Positions 1 through 12,567 are shown, numbered from the stretch's first letter. The stretch is 64,000 bases of DNA from Dryocosmus kuriphilus (GCA_038277395.1 CM076194.1:182126578-182190577); one strand, 5' to 3'. Program-made: numbers and translations. The notes: generated by a model not told the origin, from the letters alone.

Positions 1-925
1 GCGTTCCTTTCGTCCGGGTCCCGGTCTTCCACCAATCGTAGCTTCCCGCTTGGTTGAGCACGTACTCTTGGCCTGAGATCCGTACTGATACTTCTGGCAG
101 CAACACAGAGAGAGATTGTTTTAAATGCGAGAACCCAATAATTCCGAGCGGCTAATTTTTCACATCTCTTTGCTCCACTCAGAATCTTTAATGTTGATTT
201 ACAAACAACAGACAAATTATACAATGCCATGAAAGTCTCGTTGCTGGTTGGTGATTGGTGGATCGATTTCTTTCTCCTCCAGCTGCCGACGGTGCGTCCC
301 TCTAGCTTGGGGAACCTCAATCAACGTTGACCGTCCGTTGTGGCGGAAAGAGACACCCTCCACTGTGGTATCTCTTCTCTCCGTTCCTCCCACGGTCGAG
401 CAACCCTGGCCAGTCCACGTACCGCGGGGCCGGTGTTTAAAGTCCAGTTGAAATCTCGAAGTCCTCTCTCGCCGCCGCTCGGATGGTCCACGTGAAAGTT
501 TACAAAACAAACCAAAGTGTGAGTGCCGTTACAAGTTTTCGTCGAGAGTACCCTCGAGGAGTTGGACCCTCGCTCAGAACGTCCTGACAACATTTTCAAG
601 GAGGAATTCCCTTTTATTTTACCCCGGAGCCAGTAGGGGGAGTCGTTGACGTCTCAACAACAAAAATGTGACAGGTGAGACTTGCACTGTCACAAGTTAT
701 AGATTATAGATCGATCCAGAAGTCACATGCTGCTCATTCAAACAACGCTAGTCCCACAACACTGCTCCAACCTAGGTCGCTGATCGATCTCTCCAGCAAT
801 CACTCCTTGTGGACAGAGTCGCACAGCCATATGGGGATTCATTCTCTAAACCCATGAGTATTCAAGATCATTCGTTTCAGGCGATCATCACAAATTTCTT
901 ATAGACAATTTTTCGCCATATATCT
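1..925. other. Unassigned left edge, no gene recognised
   Basis: The first 600 bases are richer in G and C than the rest of the left arm. Open frames there are short and mutually antisense, and none resembles a protein family I know. One perfect 8-bp inverted repeat, TGTGACAG and CTGTCACA (667-674 and 687-694), is visible. The stretch could be the end of a mobile element that begins outside the window, but nothing in it proves this. Confidence 0.4.
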
Positions 926-1237
926 CTATCCTGACATACAACTTTTGCTTCCTTTATATCCATACATTTTTTCATGAAAGCTCTTTGTATTCCTATGGCT
1001 CCTTATATCTTTTCGCTTGAGATTCTCATTCACATATTCCCAACATTCTTTCCTCGGTCTACCTGTCAGTGCGTGACCGTTCACTTTTCCGCGATCTACT
1101 TGCTTCGTTACGCGTTCTTCATCTATTGCCTCAATATGACCAAACCATCTCAACAGATTTCTTTCACTCTTGTCCATCAGAGTTTCTTCTACGCCACATT
1201 CTTTCAGAACCCACCCGTTTCGAATAAAAATTCTCAT
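926..1237 (-). pseudogene. LINE reverse-transcriptase C-terminal fragment
   Basis: The minus-strand translation has the signature of the region after the RT thumb in many arthropod non-LTR retrotransposons. It reads a basic stretch, RNLLRWFGHIE, an acidic patch with E and D, a GRPRKECWEYV-like Gly-Arg-Pro motif, and a short tail. Such elements encode one protein that nicks DNA and reverse-transcribes its own RNA onto the cut end. Only about 100 codons survive. No RT catalytic motif lies next to it, so this is a truncated dead copy whose 3' end points to the left edge. The exact LINE clade cannot be told from this piece. Confidence 0.7.
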
Positions 1238-3090
1238 TACTTACATTTGGAAATAGTCGTGGTTCTTCAAATCTTGATACAAAATAAGACTGCCTAACAT
1301 CAACCGGTATTGAAAACTCGGGATGTGGGTCGTCCCTTCCGGAGCCAGGCGTTTCACTAAGTCTTGCTGTTTTAGCAGACAAGTGATCCGGGTGAGAATT
1401 TGTGTCTACATCAGCTTCGTCACGCAAATGATTCTCTTCTATTATCATAAGCTTCTCTTCACTCTGCTTATCGTCACGATGAATTACCTGGAGACGTCAC
1501 TGTTGCTGCAACATCTATTTACATAAAAGTTTCATTCAAGTTATTAAAAAAACGTGTATAAATATTTTTTTTAATGTTTTCAGAATAAAATGTTTTCAAA
1601 ATTCTTACATTGATTTGCTAAAGAACATATATCATAGAGAAACTTATTTAGTTACTATAAAATTTAAAACAAGAAGAAACTAATACAAACAAAGTCTAAT
1701 CCACTTATAAGTTTTTTGCTTCTGGGGGAAAATAATTGTGTGGACTATACCATCTTTAAATATTTGGATAATATTTTCGCCGCAATGCCAGCTTTCCACG
1801 AGCTTCACATATTTTGGCGACTTTGACCCTAAGCCTGCCTGTAGATGCCATCTGTAAATGAGGATACAGTACAGCAAACTTTATTCAAAAATTGGTTACC
1901 CTTTTCGCTTTTAGTTTCAAAATTCGTGCTTTGGTAATGGAGACACATCAAATCTTTATTATTTTATTTCATTTGATGCGCTCCCATGGTATTTCTGTTG
2001 AAGAGGTTGACTGCAAATCCCTAACGCCAATCAACGCATTCTCAGCAGGCACAGTTGATGTTCCACTGTTTACAGTTTTTCGCAGATGTTCTTTCTAGTC
2101 AGATTTTTCATTAATGAGATATGCTTGACCATCACGAAATTCATCATCACCACTGTCCCACATGCTGTAACCCCCAGCGGCAGCTCCAGGGGATCCCAGA
2201 CGATGCTCGCAAAGCGGCAATCGTTTCTAAATATTTCTTATATTATCCATCATATCAGGTTTTGGTGTTCCTCTTCATCCCCTTTCTTTTCAATCTCTAC
2301 CTGTCTGCCATGGGAAACCCTACCAGTAGCAATGCTACCCCCAGTATAGCCATCGAAATCATGAGAGGAAAGCTCAAGCCCTACCGCGGCAGCAAAGCGA
2401 GAACACCGTCGGAGCGTTATTATTATTATTTGGCCCACCACCTTCCACAGGTACTCATGACCCGGTACTTCGCTACTAAACACTTTCGCGAACGCGACAA
2501 GTGCTTAGTTGATTCGTTGTTGTCAGATGCCGTTTCAAAAATTATTCTGCTTGCGCATTCGTCAAATAAATAAAATAATCCTGATCTGGACCATGAAGCG
2601 TCGCAGCTTTTGCTCAGGCATAAAGAGATGCCTGAAGAGGGGGTGTTATTCTGGAATGAAGAAATTCACAAATGCCTTAGATAAATGCTCGAAAAACCAC
2701 TAGTTGCTGGGGGTTTTTTTTTTCTTTAATGCAAACAATGCTCTCTGTTAAGTAGCATTATCAGGGGCATTTGTCCTCAATTCTTACTAGTCAGTTTAAA
2801 AAGAATTTCAAGCAATGCTTATCCCTGGTGCCGAGGGGGCAAAAACATTCCCCTCAGAGAGAGTCAAAGGCGGACCTGGGAATGGAAACCAGAGCATTCG
2901 TCCAGATTTATGAACCGGCATCTGAGACAAACGATTCTTTATATAAAACACATCGGGCGATGGACGACACACACAGCTTCACAAACGTATAACGGACATA
3001 CACAACACGATAGCGAAAACAATAATAACATTTACAACCGTTGTCAATCTTTTTTCTTATACGCGGGATGGCCTTGATTAGAGAAGACGA
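1238..3090. other. Intergenic, no gene recognised
   Basis: This stretch is AT-rich with only short open frames. A minus-strand frame at 1164-1448 may be decayed LINE sequence and a plus-strand frame at 2121-2573 has no recognisable family. A short segment (1990-2085) is shared with 15010-15088 and is listed separately. Confidence 0.4.
1990..2085. repeat. Dispersed repeat, copy 1
   Basis: This shares the core GGCACAGTTGATGTTCCACT and about 60 further bases, at roughly 80 percent identity by eye, with 15010-15088 in the same orientation. The second copy lies just beyond a minus-strand LINE-like frame. Both copies are therefore probably pieces of one interspersed family, possibly the same LINE. 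Confidence 0.65.
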
Positions 3091-4353
3091 TTAGCCGTTA
3101 TCATTTTTAACGTCCAGAAAACTCCGGACGATGCGGCAGGTGTTCAGTAGTATCGCCTTCCGTATATGGATGTAAAAACTTTCCAGTTCCCAGGCTTCTA
3201 AGTGCTGGATGCATCTCGCATGAATGTTCCTTTTGGAGCAGATTACGACCGAGTGAAGGATGACCTTCACTCTCCACATGGTCATGATCTCTTGCCCCAA
3301 CTCCGCATATTTCTGGATCTTCTCAGTATATCGAAGCTGAATATTGTTGTTCAAGGGAACACTAATATCAATAATTCTGAACATGGTCATCTCGTTTATT
3401 CCACCAGAGGACGTCCGGTCGATTATGCCTCAATAGATGGTCTGTCAGGATAGTCCTGACCTAGTAGAGGAGATGATTTTCGTTCTCTTACCGGGGAGTA
3501 TTTGTAATAAGGCTTAAGCCCCTCTAGCAAGCCAAGATTTAGGGCATTCTGTTGATGGATAATCCCAGCAGTATAATTATGTCTATGGGTATATTCTTCC
3601 GTACAGCCATCAATGATATGCTCGATTGTCTCATTTGGATTTCCACAGAGGCGGCACTTATCAATAACCGCCTCGATACTAAGGATGTGCCTTTAGTAGT
3701 TCTTCGTGTTCGTTACCCCATATTGGGTAGCTATAATGAACCCCTCCGTTTCTTGAAAGAGTTGTTCTCGCATCAGCCAGAGATTCGAAGCCTCGGTATT
3801 CACACATGGAAGATCTAATGTTTGGGGTGCTTTCGGTGCAGCTGCTTGCCTCGCTATTGAGCATTAGGATGTTTAGCAGTAGGTGACCGATGTTTTGGTA
3901 ATCGGTAGCTGCAAGCTTCAGATAAGTATACAGGTCTACTCTACAGATGTAGTCGTAAAGTGGGATGTTCGTCTTTTTAAGGAAGTATTCGCGGTTCTGT
4001 GCAACCTGTGAGTCACAAAGCCATCGAAAATCCAAAACCCATCCGCCCCCAAGCTTGCATGGCAGGATTATTCTCTCCGCCGCCTTACAACGACGGGAGT
4101 CTCGACAGCAGCCGTTTTTGTTCTTTTGTGAGGACGTTGTTCTCCGCGCAGTGTTTGCAGATGCCATTGAATATAATGAACGTGAGACACTTGTAGAATG
4201 TCGAAAGGCAGGGGATTGGTCGATAGGGTGAAGATCCACCAGATACTTGTACCAGAAACTGTGAACCTCTTCCGCACCAGGAGCTTTCCAGTTCTTAGCC
4301 CTCTTTAGGATACGAGTTTCCTCAAAAGCTGTGATAGAGAGATTATCCATCAC
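3091..4353 (-). pseudogene. Degraded LINE (R4/Dong-like) ORF, C-terminal half
   Basis: The minus strand reads NWKAPG at the start of the RT domain. It then has a CCHC-like finger (C-R-L-C-G followed by ETIEHIIDGC, about 3600-3660), and ends with a block around YTEKIQKYAELGQEI and LLNTCRIVRSFL (3091-3390). This order is typical of a widespread arthropod non-LTR family that I place near R4/Dong, without certainty on the clade. The RT core with its catalytic aspartates is missing or scrambled and the frame changes several times. It is a dead copy. A related fragment may lie at 14498-14884. Confidence 0.7.
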
Positions 4354-4461
4354 AGGCAGTTCTGAAACTCTATCCTTTTCGAGGTCAAACCGCGGCGTGT
4401 CTAAATCATTTGAGAAATGATGTCCTCAGATACCTGCCCAATATCCAGCCATCTCCTCAGG

Positions 4462-4665
4462 GTAGGGGTGTGACTTAAATTATTTATCTGACCAGTCACG
4501 GAGGTGCTTCCCCCCCCCCCCCCCCCCCCCCGAAAATCGCTGGGCAGGCGTAAGGGTGTGACTCCAAGTATTGATGTGATCAGTCACCGGGGTGCCTTCC
4601 CGCCCCCCACAAAACACGGGAAAGATTTAGGGGTGTGATTAAAAGTATTCATGTGACAATTACAC
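4462..4665. repeat. Three degenerate tandem units with a poly-C run
   Basis: The phrase GGGTGTGA followed by a TATT box and a CAGTCAC box recurs at about 4464, 4552 and 4630, giving three units of roughly 80-90 bases. Unit one contains a run of 22 cytosines (4510-4531). The length of that run is likely to be unreliable in an assembly. Confidence 0.65.
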
Positions 4666-4694
4666 GTAACGGCTAAACTCACCCCAATCCTTTT

Positions 4695-5560
4695 TCAGGA
4701 TTTCTTCTTTTTTTCATCAAAATTTTCCCGAAACTCAAGATAGCTAGTGCAGTCATCCGTATCTCCTTTTTTCTTGTAAAGTGGAACGATAATCGCCTTT
4801 CTCCAATCATTTGGAACTTCTCCATTCTCAGCACACATGTTCACCAACTCGCTCAGCCACACAAACAGATATTCGTCACCCTGTTTAAGCATTTTACACG
4901 TAATACCATCTACACCAGCAGGCTTACCATTTTTCAAATTCTTAATTACAGATTTAATGGAGCACACTAATTCACACTTCGTCACTTTCAACAGGATTTT
5001 ATAACGTATCCTCTTATATCACATCCGTTATGTTCCAATACCTTCACCTCCATACAATTTCTCGAAGAAATTACAGTTTTTCACTTTGTCCGTATCCCAT
5101 ACCATTACACCATCAGCATTATTAATTCCAATTACTCATTACCATTACTTCCTTTCCTAGTTTCCTTTACCCTCTTCCGAAATAGTTTCCTTCGAAATCG
5201 GTTTGCATTTTTTTAAACTTCTTCCGCTTTTATTTTATGTTTGCTTTCTTTGACTAATCTGTTTGATTTTCTGTTTTCATCCCTATAATAATTTCTTAGT
5301 CTTGTCCTCTCCTCATTGCCAAGACCATGAATATTATGCATTCTTAAGTACGCTTGCTTCTTCTCGTTAAGAGCTACGCGGATTTCATCATTCCACCAAG
5401 CATCTCCATTCTTTCAGCTGCGCTCTTGAGGATGATGTCCCGTAATATCATCCATGCGCCCTCTACATTTTTTTTGTTTTGTTTAATTCCGTATTCCAGT
5501 TCTCTATTTTGATGTAACTAGTCCCTTAGTTTATCACGATATTCTATTTGTGTTTCTGTG
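4695..5560 (-). pseudogene. LINE ORF2 fragment: endonuclease-RT linker and RT start
   Basis: Read from 5560 down, the minus strand gives a linker with RVNIENLQN and VEGAWMILRDIIL. A basic helical stretch follows, then the first RT block: IKNLKNGKPAGVDGIT, the spacer, and WRKAIIVPLYKKKGD (4695-4991). These are the fingers of a non-LTR reverse transcriptase. The protein stops before the catalytic YxDD region and has stop codons in the linker. The linker start is shared with a second copy at 10812. Confidence 0.75.
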
Positions 5561-6405
5561 TTCTGCAAGTTCTCTATGTTGACTCGCGATTGTTTTGCCT
5601 TCTTAATTTTTCTGTTAATACTTATAAAGGAACGTTTCCACTACAGTTTTAATAAGGTTTTTCATAACCTTTCCATTATTCATAAGTATTTTTTTCAAAA
5701 ATAAACATTTGACCTTCGAAACTCAAGATCAAAAATAAATGAAACTTTTTGAAATTAGTGTTTTTTTATTTGAAATAAAACCTTGGGGTTTTTCCTTTAA
5801 ATATATTCAGGTTAAAAAATAGAGACATACAAAAAGATACGAAAAGGAACCCTAATATATGTGACGTGCGCCGAAGAAAGGGGGCTTACTCTAAAAAAAT
5901 CGAAATCGAGGTTTTTACACCTTTCGATAGTTTTTGAGTTGCTCTTTTTAATAAAACCATCGAAAAAATTTTCGAGCCGTATTATTGCTAATAATTGAGT
6001 TGTCAAGTACCCGAGAAATCAGGCTTTTGCTCGAGAGCTCGAGATCCCGTGAAACATCACTCACCGCTAAATCTCCGTATCTCATCTATACCCCGTCCGC
6101 GTGGCAGTGGCGCCGCTATATGCGTGAGAATGTAGTGGTAAGTGGAGAGGGAAGATTTCGTGAGTCTTCCGTCGCCTAAAAGTCGCGTCTATCGGGTCGA
6201 CTTCGACTTCTCGCCCTGAAAAGTCTCACTTTTTAGAGTAAGCCCCCTTTCTTCGGCGCACGTCACATATATATGTCCCAAATTAGACTTATGAAACTAA
6301 AAAAAAAAATCCATACTAAAATTTTTTGAAGTTGAATTATTTTATTTCAAATCGTTTAAAATAAATAATTGTTAAACTTTCCAAAATTCAGTAATTTCAA
6401 TTACA
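5560..6405. repeat. Repeat segment A (homologous to 10812-11938)
   Basis: About 440 bases match segment B in the same orientation from GTTCTGCAAG onward, ending near AATTCAGTAATTTCAATTAC. Segment A is interrupted by the TIR element at 5861-6266 and segment B by a different insert. The left end codes on the minus strand for LINE linker, so both segments are probably 5' parts of one LINE family cut off at different points. Confidence 0.8.
5861..6266. mobile_element. MITE with about 36-bp perfect terminal inverted repeats
   Basis: The element opens with GTGACGTGCGCCGAAGAAAG and closes with its exact reverse complement. The match runs about 36 bases inward (5861-5896 against 6231-6266). It is about 406 bases long and has no coding capacity. 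The flanks are runs of AT dinucleotides. Segment B at about 11800 keeps the uninterrupted site, which shows that this block is an insertion. The target duplication is 2 to 6 bases of AT repeat and cannot be resolved. Confidence 0.85.
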
Positions 6406-6449
6406 AATTCAATCAATCAATCGTTTCCCTTTTACGGGTTTGAGAGTCT

Positions 6450-9081
6450 TTAAAGAACCATACATTGTTTATGCCGGCTATACATACAGTTCCTTATTCC
6501 TACCTTAACCTGTATACAATTTTTCTTAATCTCTAAACTTAACCTACGCGCTTCCATTCGAGACCTTGGGCTTCCGTTTCCTCTTACCACTGCCATTCTA
6601 TTGATGGTACATAAATCGACGACTCTACTGACTCCACTTATTTTCCTTTTAAAGGGATCCTTTTTGGCTTTTCTCTGTCCTGAGTGTTCTGCTCTTTCTC
6701 TAAACTTTTCCAGCTTTTTCATCCATCCGTCTCCCTGTCCATTCTCATTCAGAATCTCTTTCACTCTCTCTTCCACTTCATCTCCTGTATACCTCTCTAA
6801 TACATGCATCCACGATTCCTGCTCATACCCACATACTTTACAACGAATCGCTTCCTTGTTCATCCAGTACCTACACGCTCTTACCCCCTCTCCCATTCTA
6901 AATCTCAACACTCTATTCCATTTACTCTCCTTTCTTTGCTTTTTCAGATATTCTGTCTCTCCTTCCCGCTTGACCATCCTGTACCAGCTATTGTACCTTG
7001 AGTCCAAGATTTTTTTTCCATCTTTCCTCTCCTTTTCTCGCCAGAATATCGTACTCTATTACTTGCCAGTTTCTACTCCACACACTCACACTCCATTCTC
7101 TCCTTCTTGCGTACCTTTCTTCTTCCCATTTCGATCGTCCCATGTTCCCGCTCCTCTCTTTGCCTTCTATCTCTCTTGCACACGCTTGTGAGATCTTTCT
7201 TCCTTCTCTCCTCCTTAGTTTTTCTTCAAAATTCCAAGCCCGTTTTAGCTGCCTTACCACCATTGTTTCTCGGCCTATCTCTTCCCTCAACATATAACCT
7301 GCGCAGCTTCACCCCCACCCCCACGACCCTTCTCAGAAGTCTCTCATGCATGCTTTCCACTCTCTTATTTTCCTTCCATCCCCATACTTCCGTTCCATAA
7401 CTTATCATTGACCGCACTAATACATCGAACATCCGTACTCTCGTTTTCCAATCATCTTTGAACCTTCTCTTCCCTATACCCCACGCTTGGTCCATTATCT
7501 TATTCCCACATTCCAATCTCTTTCTCACCTGCAACTCGTTTCTCTTAAAACCTGTTTGGTTTTGCGATATGCTCCCCCTCTCTTCTACCTATCTTTCCAA
7601 TGTTTTCCTGAGCACTTCTGCGTAAACTTTGTAGCCCACTGACAGTGTTATACCTCTATAGTCGTGCAAATTTTTTCCCTCCTTTCTTAATCAGTGGTAC
7701 TACCAACCCAGTCCTCTATTCCTCCGATCGTCCCTCTTCTTTCCATACCTTATTACAAATTCTCCACATCTCTTCTCTCACCCTTTCCCCACCATATTTC
7801 AGTGCTTCGTTTTCGATGCCATCCTCCCGTGTTGCCTTGTTTCCTTTCAACCTTGAGATTGATTGATTTATCTCCTCCCTACTTATCTCGTTTCCTCTTT
7901 CCTCGCCCTCTGCAACTAGCTTCCTCCCTTCTTCCCTCACCCTATTTCCCACGCCTCTTAGAAATCCCATAAAGTATTCCGTCGATTCTTTTATCCCTGT
8001 CTCCTCGGTTATACCCTTCCTTCCCCCTCTTTCCCTATTTATCATCTCCTATTCCCTCCCTTCCTTTATCGCTTTCTCAACCTCTTCCACGTACCTTTCT
8101 TTCTCCTTTTGCTTCTTTTCGCTCAACATTTTCTCGTGCTCTCTTTCCGTTCTGTTGTAGTCTCCTTTCTCCATTTCTCCACTCCATTTTCTTACGCATT
8201 CTTTAATATTTGCTTTACTCTCTCTGCACTCCTCATCCCACCATCCTCTGTTACCTTTCTCTCCTTCGTTTATCGGTCTTACATTATCCCTTATCTTATC
8301 AATCCTCTCTAAGTTTTTCTATCGTCTTATCTATTCCTTCCTCTTCCCCAATCCTCGTTTTCCATTTTTTCTATAAATTCCCTTAACTTACCTCCCCCAT
8401 CTCCCCATTTTCAATTTTATTTCCCCATCTTCTCCCATGTTCCTTCTGCCACGTTTTGGTCATCTGCCTCTCAAAGTAGCTATCACTGGAAAGTGCTCTG
8501 ACCCTATTTCATTTTCCGCTTCCATTCTAACCAGCAACTTGCTGATGCTTTCTTCTGCTAGGATATAATCAATCACCGTGTCTCCTTTACCTATAAACGT
8601 CACCTCTCCTTCTTCATCTTTCCTTGTATTGCCATTACAAATGAACCACCCGGCTTCTCCTATCAGGTCTAGAAGTGTTCTTCTCTCTCGATCCATTTCC
8701 TTGTGCTTCCAGTTTCTCATAAAGATCTCGTTTTCTTCGTCCCACATCTCTCCCCGTGGTTTACCAGTCTGCTACAGTTCTGCTTTGTCCATCTCCTTAT
8801 CTCATCCTTCCTCTTCTCCTATATATACATACAATGTTCGCTATTATTTTCCCCACTTTTATTCTTCTCACCATTGTTCCCTCTTTCCTCCGTATTCTCA
8901 TGTTCTCTCCCCTCTACTAGCAACTCTTTTCTTGCTCCTTGCATCTTCCATACATAGCCTCACGGTAATCTTCTTTTCAGGCCCTTCCAATCCTTCTCAT
9001 CCATCCGCGTTTCACTCATCATTATCACTTCCCACTTTTGTACTTCTTCCCAAAAACATGTATCCTTGTTTTTTAACCTGA
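6450..9081 (-). pseudogene. LINE ORF2: endonuclease and reverse transcriptase, decayed
   Basis: Read from 9081 down, the minus strand first gives an apurinic-type endonuclease: a SETRMDEKDW start near 9040, then VTFIGKGDTVIDYIL and the EHFPV end (8460-8747). RT follows, with LKGNKATREDGIENEALKYG (7716-8045) and a DYRGIT block near 7640. It then jumps to the thumb, SYGTEVWGWK (7226-7534), and to a CCHC-like finger C-K-V-C-G then HVLERY (6450-7007). The RT palm with the catalytic aspartates is deleted between about 7534 and 7560, and stops and frame changes are frequent. The C-terminal block (RYNSWYRMVKREG and MGEGVRACRYW) is one I associate with LINEs in ant and wasp genomes. The 3' end is near 6440. 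Confidence 0.8.
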
Positions 9082-9143
9082 AACGTTCCAAAACGCTGCC
9101 ATCACTTCTCTCTTTTTGTCTTTCTCTACTTTATTCCTTCCAT

Positions 9144-10212
9144 TCAATTCCTTTTTCTTTGTGCCCCCCCCCCCCCCGTGTCCTCACTATTTTCGTCGTT
9201 TCTCCTTCCTTTCTCTGTCCTTTTCCTGCCTTCCCTCAAGTCTTCTACTTCCTCGTCCCGTATCCACACCTCTCGAATTATCCACATCCTATCTTTACCT
9301 ATCCTTACTCTACCTCCTTTGTTCCTCTCGGTCCATGCCCTGCACTCTACCATCCACTTTATCTTACTCTCCGTCCATGTCAAGTCTTCTTCTATTTTCT
9401 CTTTTTTTCCTTTCAGCGTCATTTTATGCCCCATTACTTCATACTTTTCTTCCTCACTCCCTAGTTTCACTAACAACAAAACTTCTTCTCCATCCGTCCT
9501 CCCTATTCTCCTTACCTCTTCCACCCTTACTTGTGCTCCAATGTCTTATCATTTTCCTAACCTCCTATCCTGTACTACTCTCTATTTTCATGCCCTTGAT
9601 TATCACATTTTTTTCCTCTTTGCCCTTTCCTCTCCTTCCATTCTTCTTTTCACTTGAAACACTCGCCTACTTAACCTCTTGTTTTCCTCTTTCGATTGAT
9701 CACTACCCCATCCCTCTCCCCCTATGCTCATAATTCACTTCCAGTTTACTCACTCTCTCCTCTATCTGTTTCATTTCCTTTTTTCTTTCTCCCTCGTTCT
9801 CTCTCTGACTCTTCTCTATGCTTTCTGGTTTATTTCATACCTTTTCTTTCTCCAATTTCCATTGTTCATCCTATTCTTCCCATTTCTCTCTCACTTTTCT
9901 AACTTCTTCCTGACTACCTCTTCCTCTTTCCTCTGCATTCCTGCAAGCTTGTCATACGTCTCCTCTTTGAATCCTTTATTCAGGTGCTTCTATTTTACTA
10001 AACATGCCCCCCTCCCCTCTCTCCCTTTGCGGTGTCTTTCTTTTCTGTTTAACTTTTTTTTCTCTTTCTCCTTTTTCCCCTTCTTGAACCTCTTCTATTT
10101 TCCTTTTTTCCAAGCCCGAGTTATCTTCTTCGCTACTATTCGTACTCCCCGATTGTTGACAATTTTTCAAGAATCTACTTGATCCTGCACTGCTCGATCT
10201 GTCTCTGTTCAA
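9144..10212 (-). pseudogene. LINE ORF1 (RNA-binding, coiled-coil type), decayed
   Basis: This lies directly upstream of the ORF2 above on the same strand, as expected for a two-ORF LINE. The frame is rich in Glu, Lys and Arg. It reads NVIIKGMKIES near 9600 and then a helical region (9144-9524). The N-terminal part (9976-10212) is a low-complexity charged tail. There is no zinc knuckle. The frame is broken near 9530 and 9980. The highly pyrimidine-rich plus strand here is simply the complement. Confidence 0.65.
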
Positions 10213-10586
10213 AGTCCTTACGGTCGTCGGCCTTCCCCGCGTTTATCAGTGCCACGACTCTCTGCCCCCCCCCCCCCCCCCTTACTCGGTGTCGTGAGTT
10301 CATTATCGCCTTCGCTGCCTTCCCTGCTTTCATCGATATCGCCTGTTTCAATCTGCCGCCGCCCTCTGTACACAGGGCTCCGTATTAAAGCTATGCTACT
10401 TCTCTACTTTACCTCCCGAATAAGCGGTAGTCCCTCTTTGTCTAATTTTGTCTACCCCTCACTTCCCCTTACCTGTTGAATTCTTTTTACCCTATCTATC
10501 CCCCTGCAAACTCACCATCTTGATCCCAACCCTCCACCCATGATGTGATCACTTTTGCGTATTATCCTCCCACGCCCTCGCATTTC

Positions 10587-10820
10587 CTACCTTCTAATCA
10601 ACTCCTCCAAACCACGTTTCTGACAGCCTAACCTAGAAACACCATTCATTAACTTTTCTCTTTTTTCACCTTCATTCACACTTCTTTTTGTACCTCTTTC
10701 ACTCACCCTTAAACTTTCATCCGTCACCTTTTTACACACCATACTTTCACCCTTCTTGATCCACTCGTCCTCTTTCTTTAGCCAAAAAAGATAGCTCTCG
10801 AAAAAAACACCGTTCTGCAA
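10587..10820 (-). pseudogene. Small LINE fragment
   Basis: A minus-strand frame begins with the same NLQN linker seen at 5560 and then diverges into a charged helical stretch. It is contiguous with repeat segment B in the way the 4695-5560 fragment is contiguous with segment A. It is probably a second truncated copy of a related LINE. Confidence 0.45.
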
Positions 10821-11938
10821 GTTCTTTATGTTGACTCGCGATCGTTTTGCCTTCTTAATGTTTCTGTTAATAATTATAAAAGAGTGTTTCCACTACAGTT
10901 TTAATAAGGTTTTTCGTAACCTTTCCATTATTCATAAGCATTTTTTTCAAAAATAAACATTTGTCCTTCGAACGAGAATTTTTCATACGTCTTACGGTCC
11001 ATTAATAAAATAATATTAAGTTTTATATATTTATATATTTAGTTTTCTAAATCACATACCTTAAGGTCGTCGATGTTTGTAAATTGCGCCTTTGTAAATT
11101 CTGATTGTCATTTCTCGTTTGTCCTTCGTCCTAACTAGTACTACTATTGATTTTTATTTTTAATTTTATTAAAATCAGAAGTTTCTTTCTCAAAAATGTA
11201 GTCATTTGAATTGAGCCCTTTATTTCTGGGCTTCTAATATCCTGTATTCATCGTTTTTTTTTTAGAATTGTTTTGACACTCAAGTTTTTGACGTACAAAG
11301 TCACTTTGTGGTTTTTTAAAAATGTATTTACTCCAAAAGGACTTATTTGCATTTACTTCGGAATTTTACAGGTATTTACTTTAACCTTTTTATAAATTAT
11401 ACTCAATTCGTATCTATAGATTGTATGATATTATATACATATATATCCTTTTTAATTTAGGAATTGTTTAAAAAAGACACGCGGAGGTGTCGAAACGTTA
11501 CAAGTTTGAATTTATCAAATAAATTAAGATGTCAACTTAATATTGTTTTATTAATGGACCGTAAGACCTATGAAAAATTCTCATTCAATTTATATCAATA
11601 CTCGGTCTAAAGAAAGGAGTTGATTTGTTTACACAAATCTGTTATTGGATTTGACCTTCGAAACTGAAGATCAAAAAGAAATGAAAACTTTTAGAAATTA
11701 GTGTTTTTTTATTTGAAATAAAATCTTGGGGGTTTTCCTTTAAATATCTTCAGGTTAAAAAATAGACACATACAAGAAAATACAAGGAGGAAGCCTGATA
11801 TATATGTCCCAAATTAGACTTATGAAACTAAAAAAAAAGTTAATACTAAAATACTTTGAAGTTGAATTATTTTATTTTAAATTGTTTAAAATAAATAATT
11901 GTCAAACTTTGCAAAATTCAGTAATTTCAATTACAAAT
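10812..11938. repeat. Repeat segment B (homologous to 5560-6405)
   Basis: This matches segment A on both sides of a 680-base interruption (about 10970-11650). It retains the site where the MITE of segment A is inserted, near 11800, in uninterrupted form. The interruption carries the TIR element listed next plus about 70 further bases, and is bounded on both sides by a CCTTCGAA motif. Confidence 0.8.
10974..11582. mobile_element. TIR element of about 609 bp with 49-bp inverted repeats
   Basis: The left end (10974-11022) and right end (11534-11582) are reverse complements over 49 bases with two mismatches. They start GAGAATTTTTCATA and include CTTACGGTCCATTAATAAAA. The interior is AT-rich and does not code for a transposase, so this is a non-autonomous element. 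It belongs to a different family from the MITE in segment A. Confidence 0.8.
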
Positions 11939-11989
11939 GATAAATTTGAAAATTTGAACAATTATTGCAATTGTAGCTTTAAAAATTGA

Positions 11990-12560
11990 AAATTTAGGAC
12001 TCTGACATTTTAACGATTTACAATTATTGAACAAATGGTCTGACTATCGAAGTTCCAATTTTATATATTCAATTTTGAATAGTTTAATTTCTGTTTCAAA
12101 GTAATTAGTTAGAAATTGTCCAATTTGAAGCATTTTCAATTTTTCAGTTTGAAATTATTTAACAATTGAAAATAATTTATAAAAATTAATCCGAAATTAA
12201 CAATTGTTTAACTATTAAGGCTTTTATTTTGAAACCGTAAAATTTTGAATAATTGAAATTTTTGGTGCTTCAATTTCAAAATTGTTTAATTTTGAACAGA
12301 TGTATGGTTCATTCTTAAAGTTCTCCACAGTCAATGACCGACTTTAAACGTTTCACAATTAAAGTTTTCATAACCTCCAGAACGGAGCAAATTCGAATTT
12401 AATGCACGTAGAATTTATTAATTTTAAAAAAGCTTTAAAAATTTTAATTTCAAATTATGCTTATCAGTTCAACAACAATATGTCAAACTTATACTTATGA
12501 AAATATAGTTTTGAAAAGGCGGAACATTAGGCGGGATCAGGGGGGTCACTTGACCCTGCA
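11990..12560. other. AT-rich spacer, no gene
   Basis: This is low-complexity sequence made of degenerate AATTTTGAA and TTGTTTAA words. I see no open frame or structured element. Confidence 0.6.
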
Positions 12561-12567
12561 ACTGAAA

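Noticed and set aside
2121..2573. 150-aa plus-strand ORF
   Set aside because: No family resemblance, a His-run start, and location in repeat-rich DNA; not supported as a gene.
6601..10479. Long Ser/Phe/Leu/Pro-rich plus-strand ORFs
   Set aside because: They are the complement of a purine-rich minus-strand LINE; the minus strand has the endonuclease and RT motifs.
5560..11938. Segments A and B as LTRs of a 4.4-kb element
   Set aside because: The DNA between them is a minus-strand LINE without primer-binding site or gag-pol, and the segments continue into LINE linker coding sequence.
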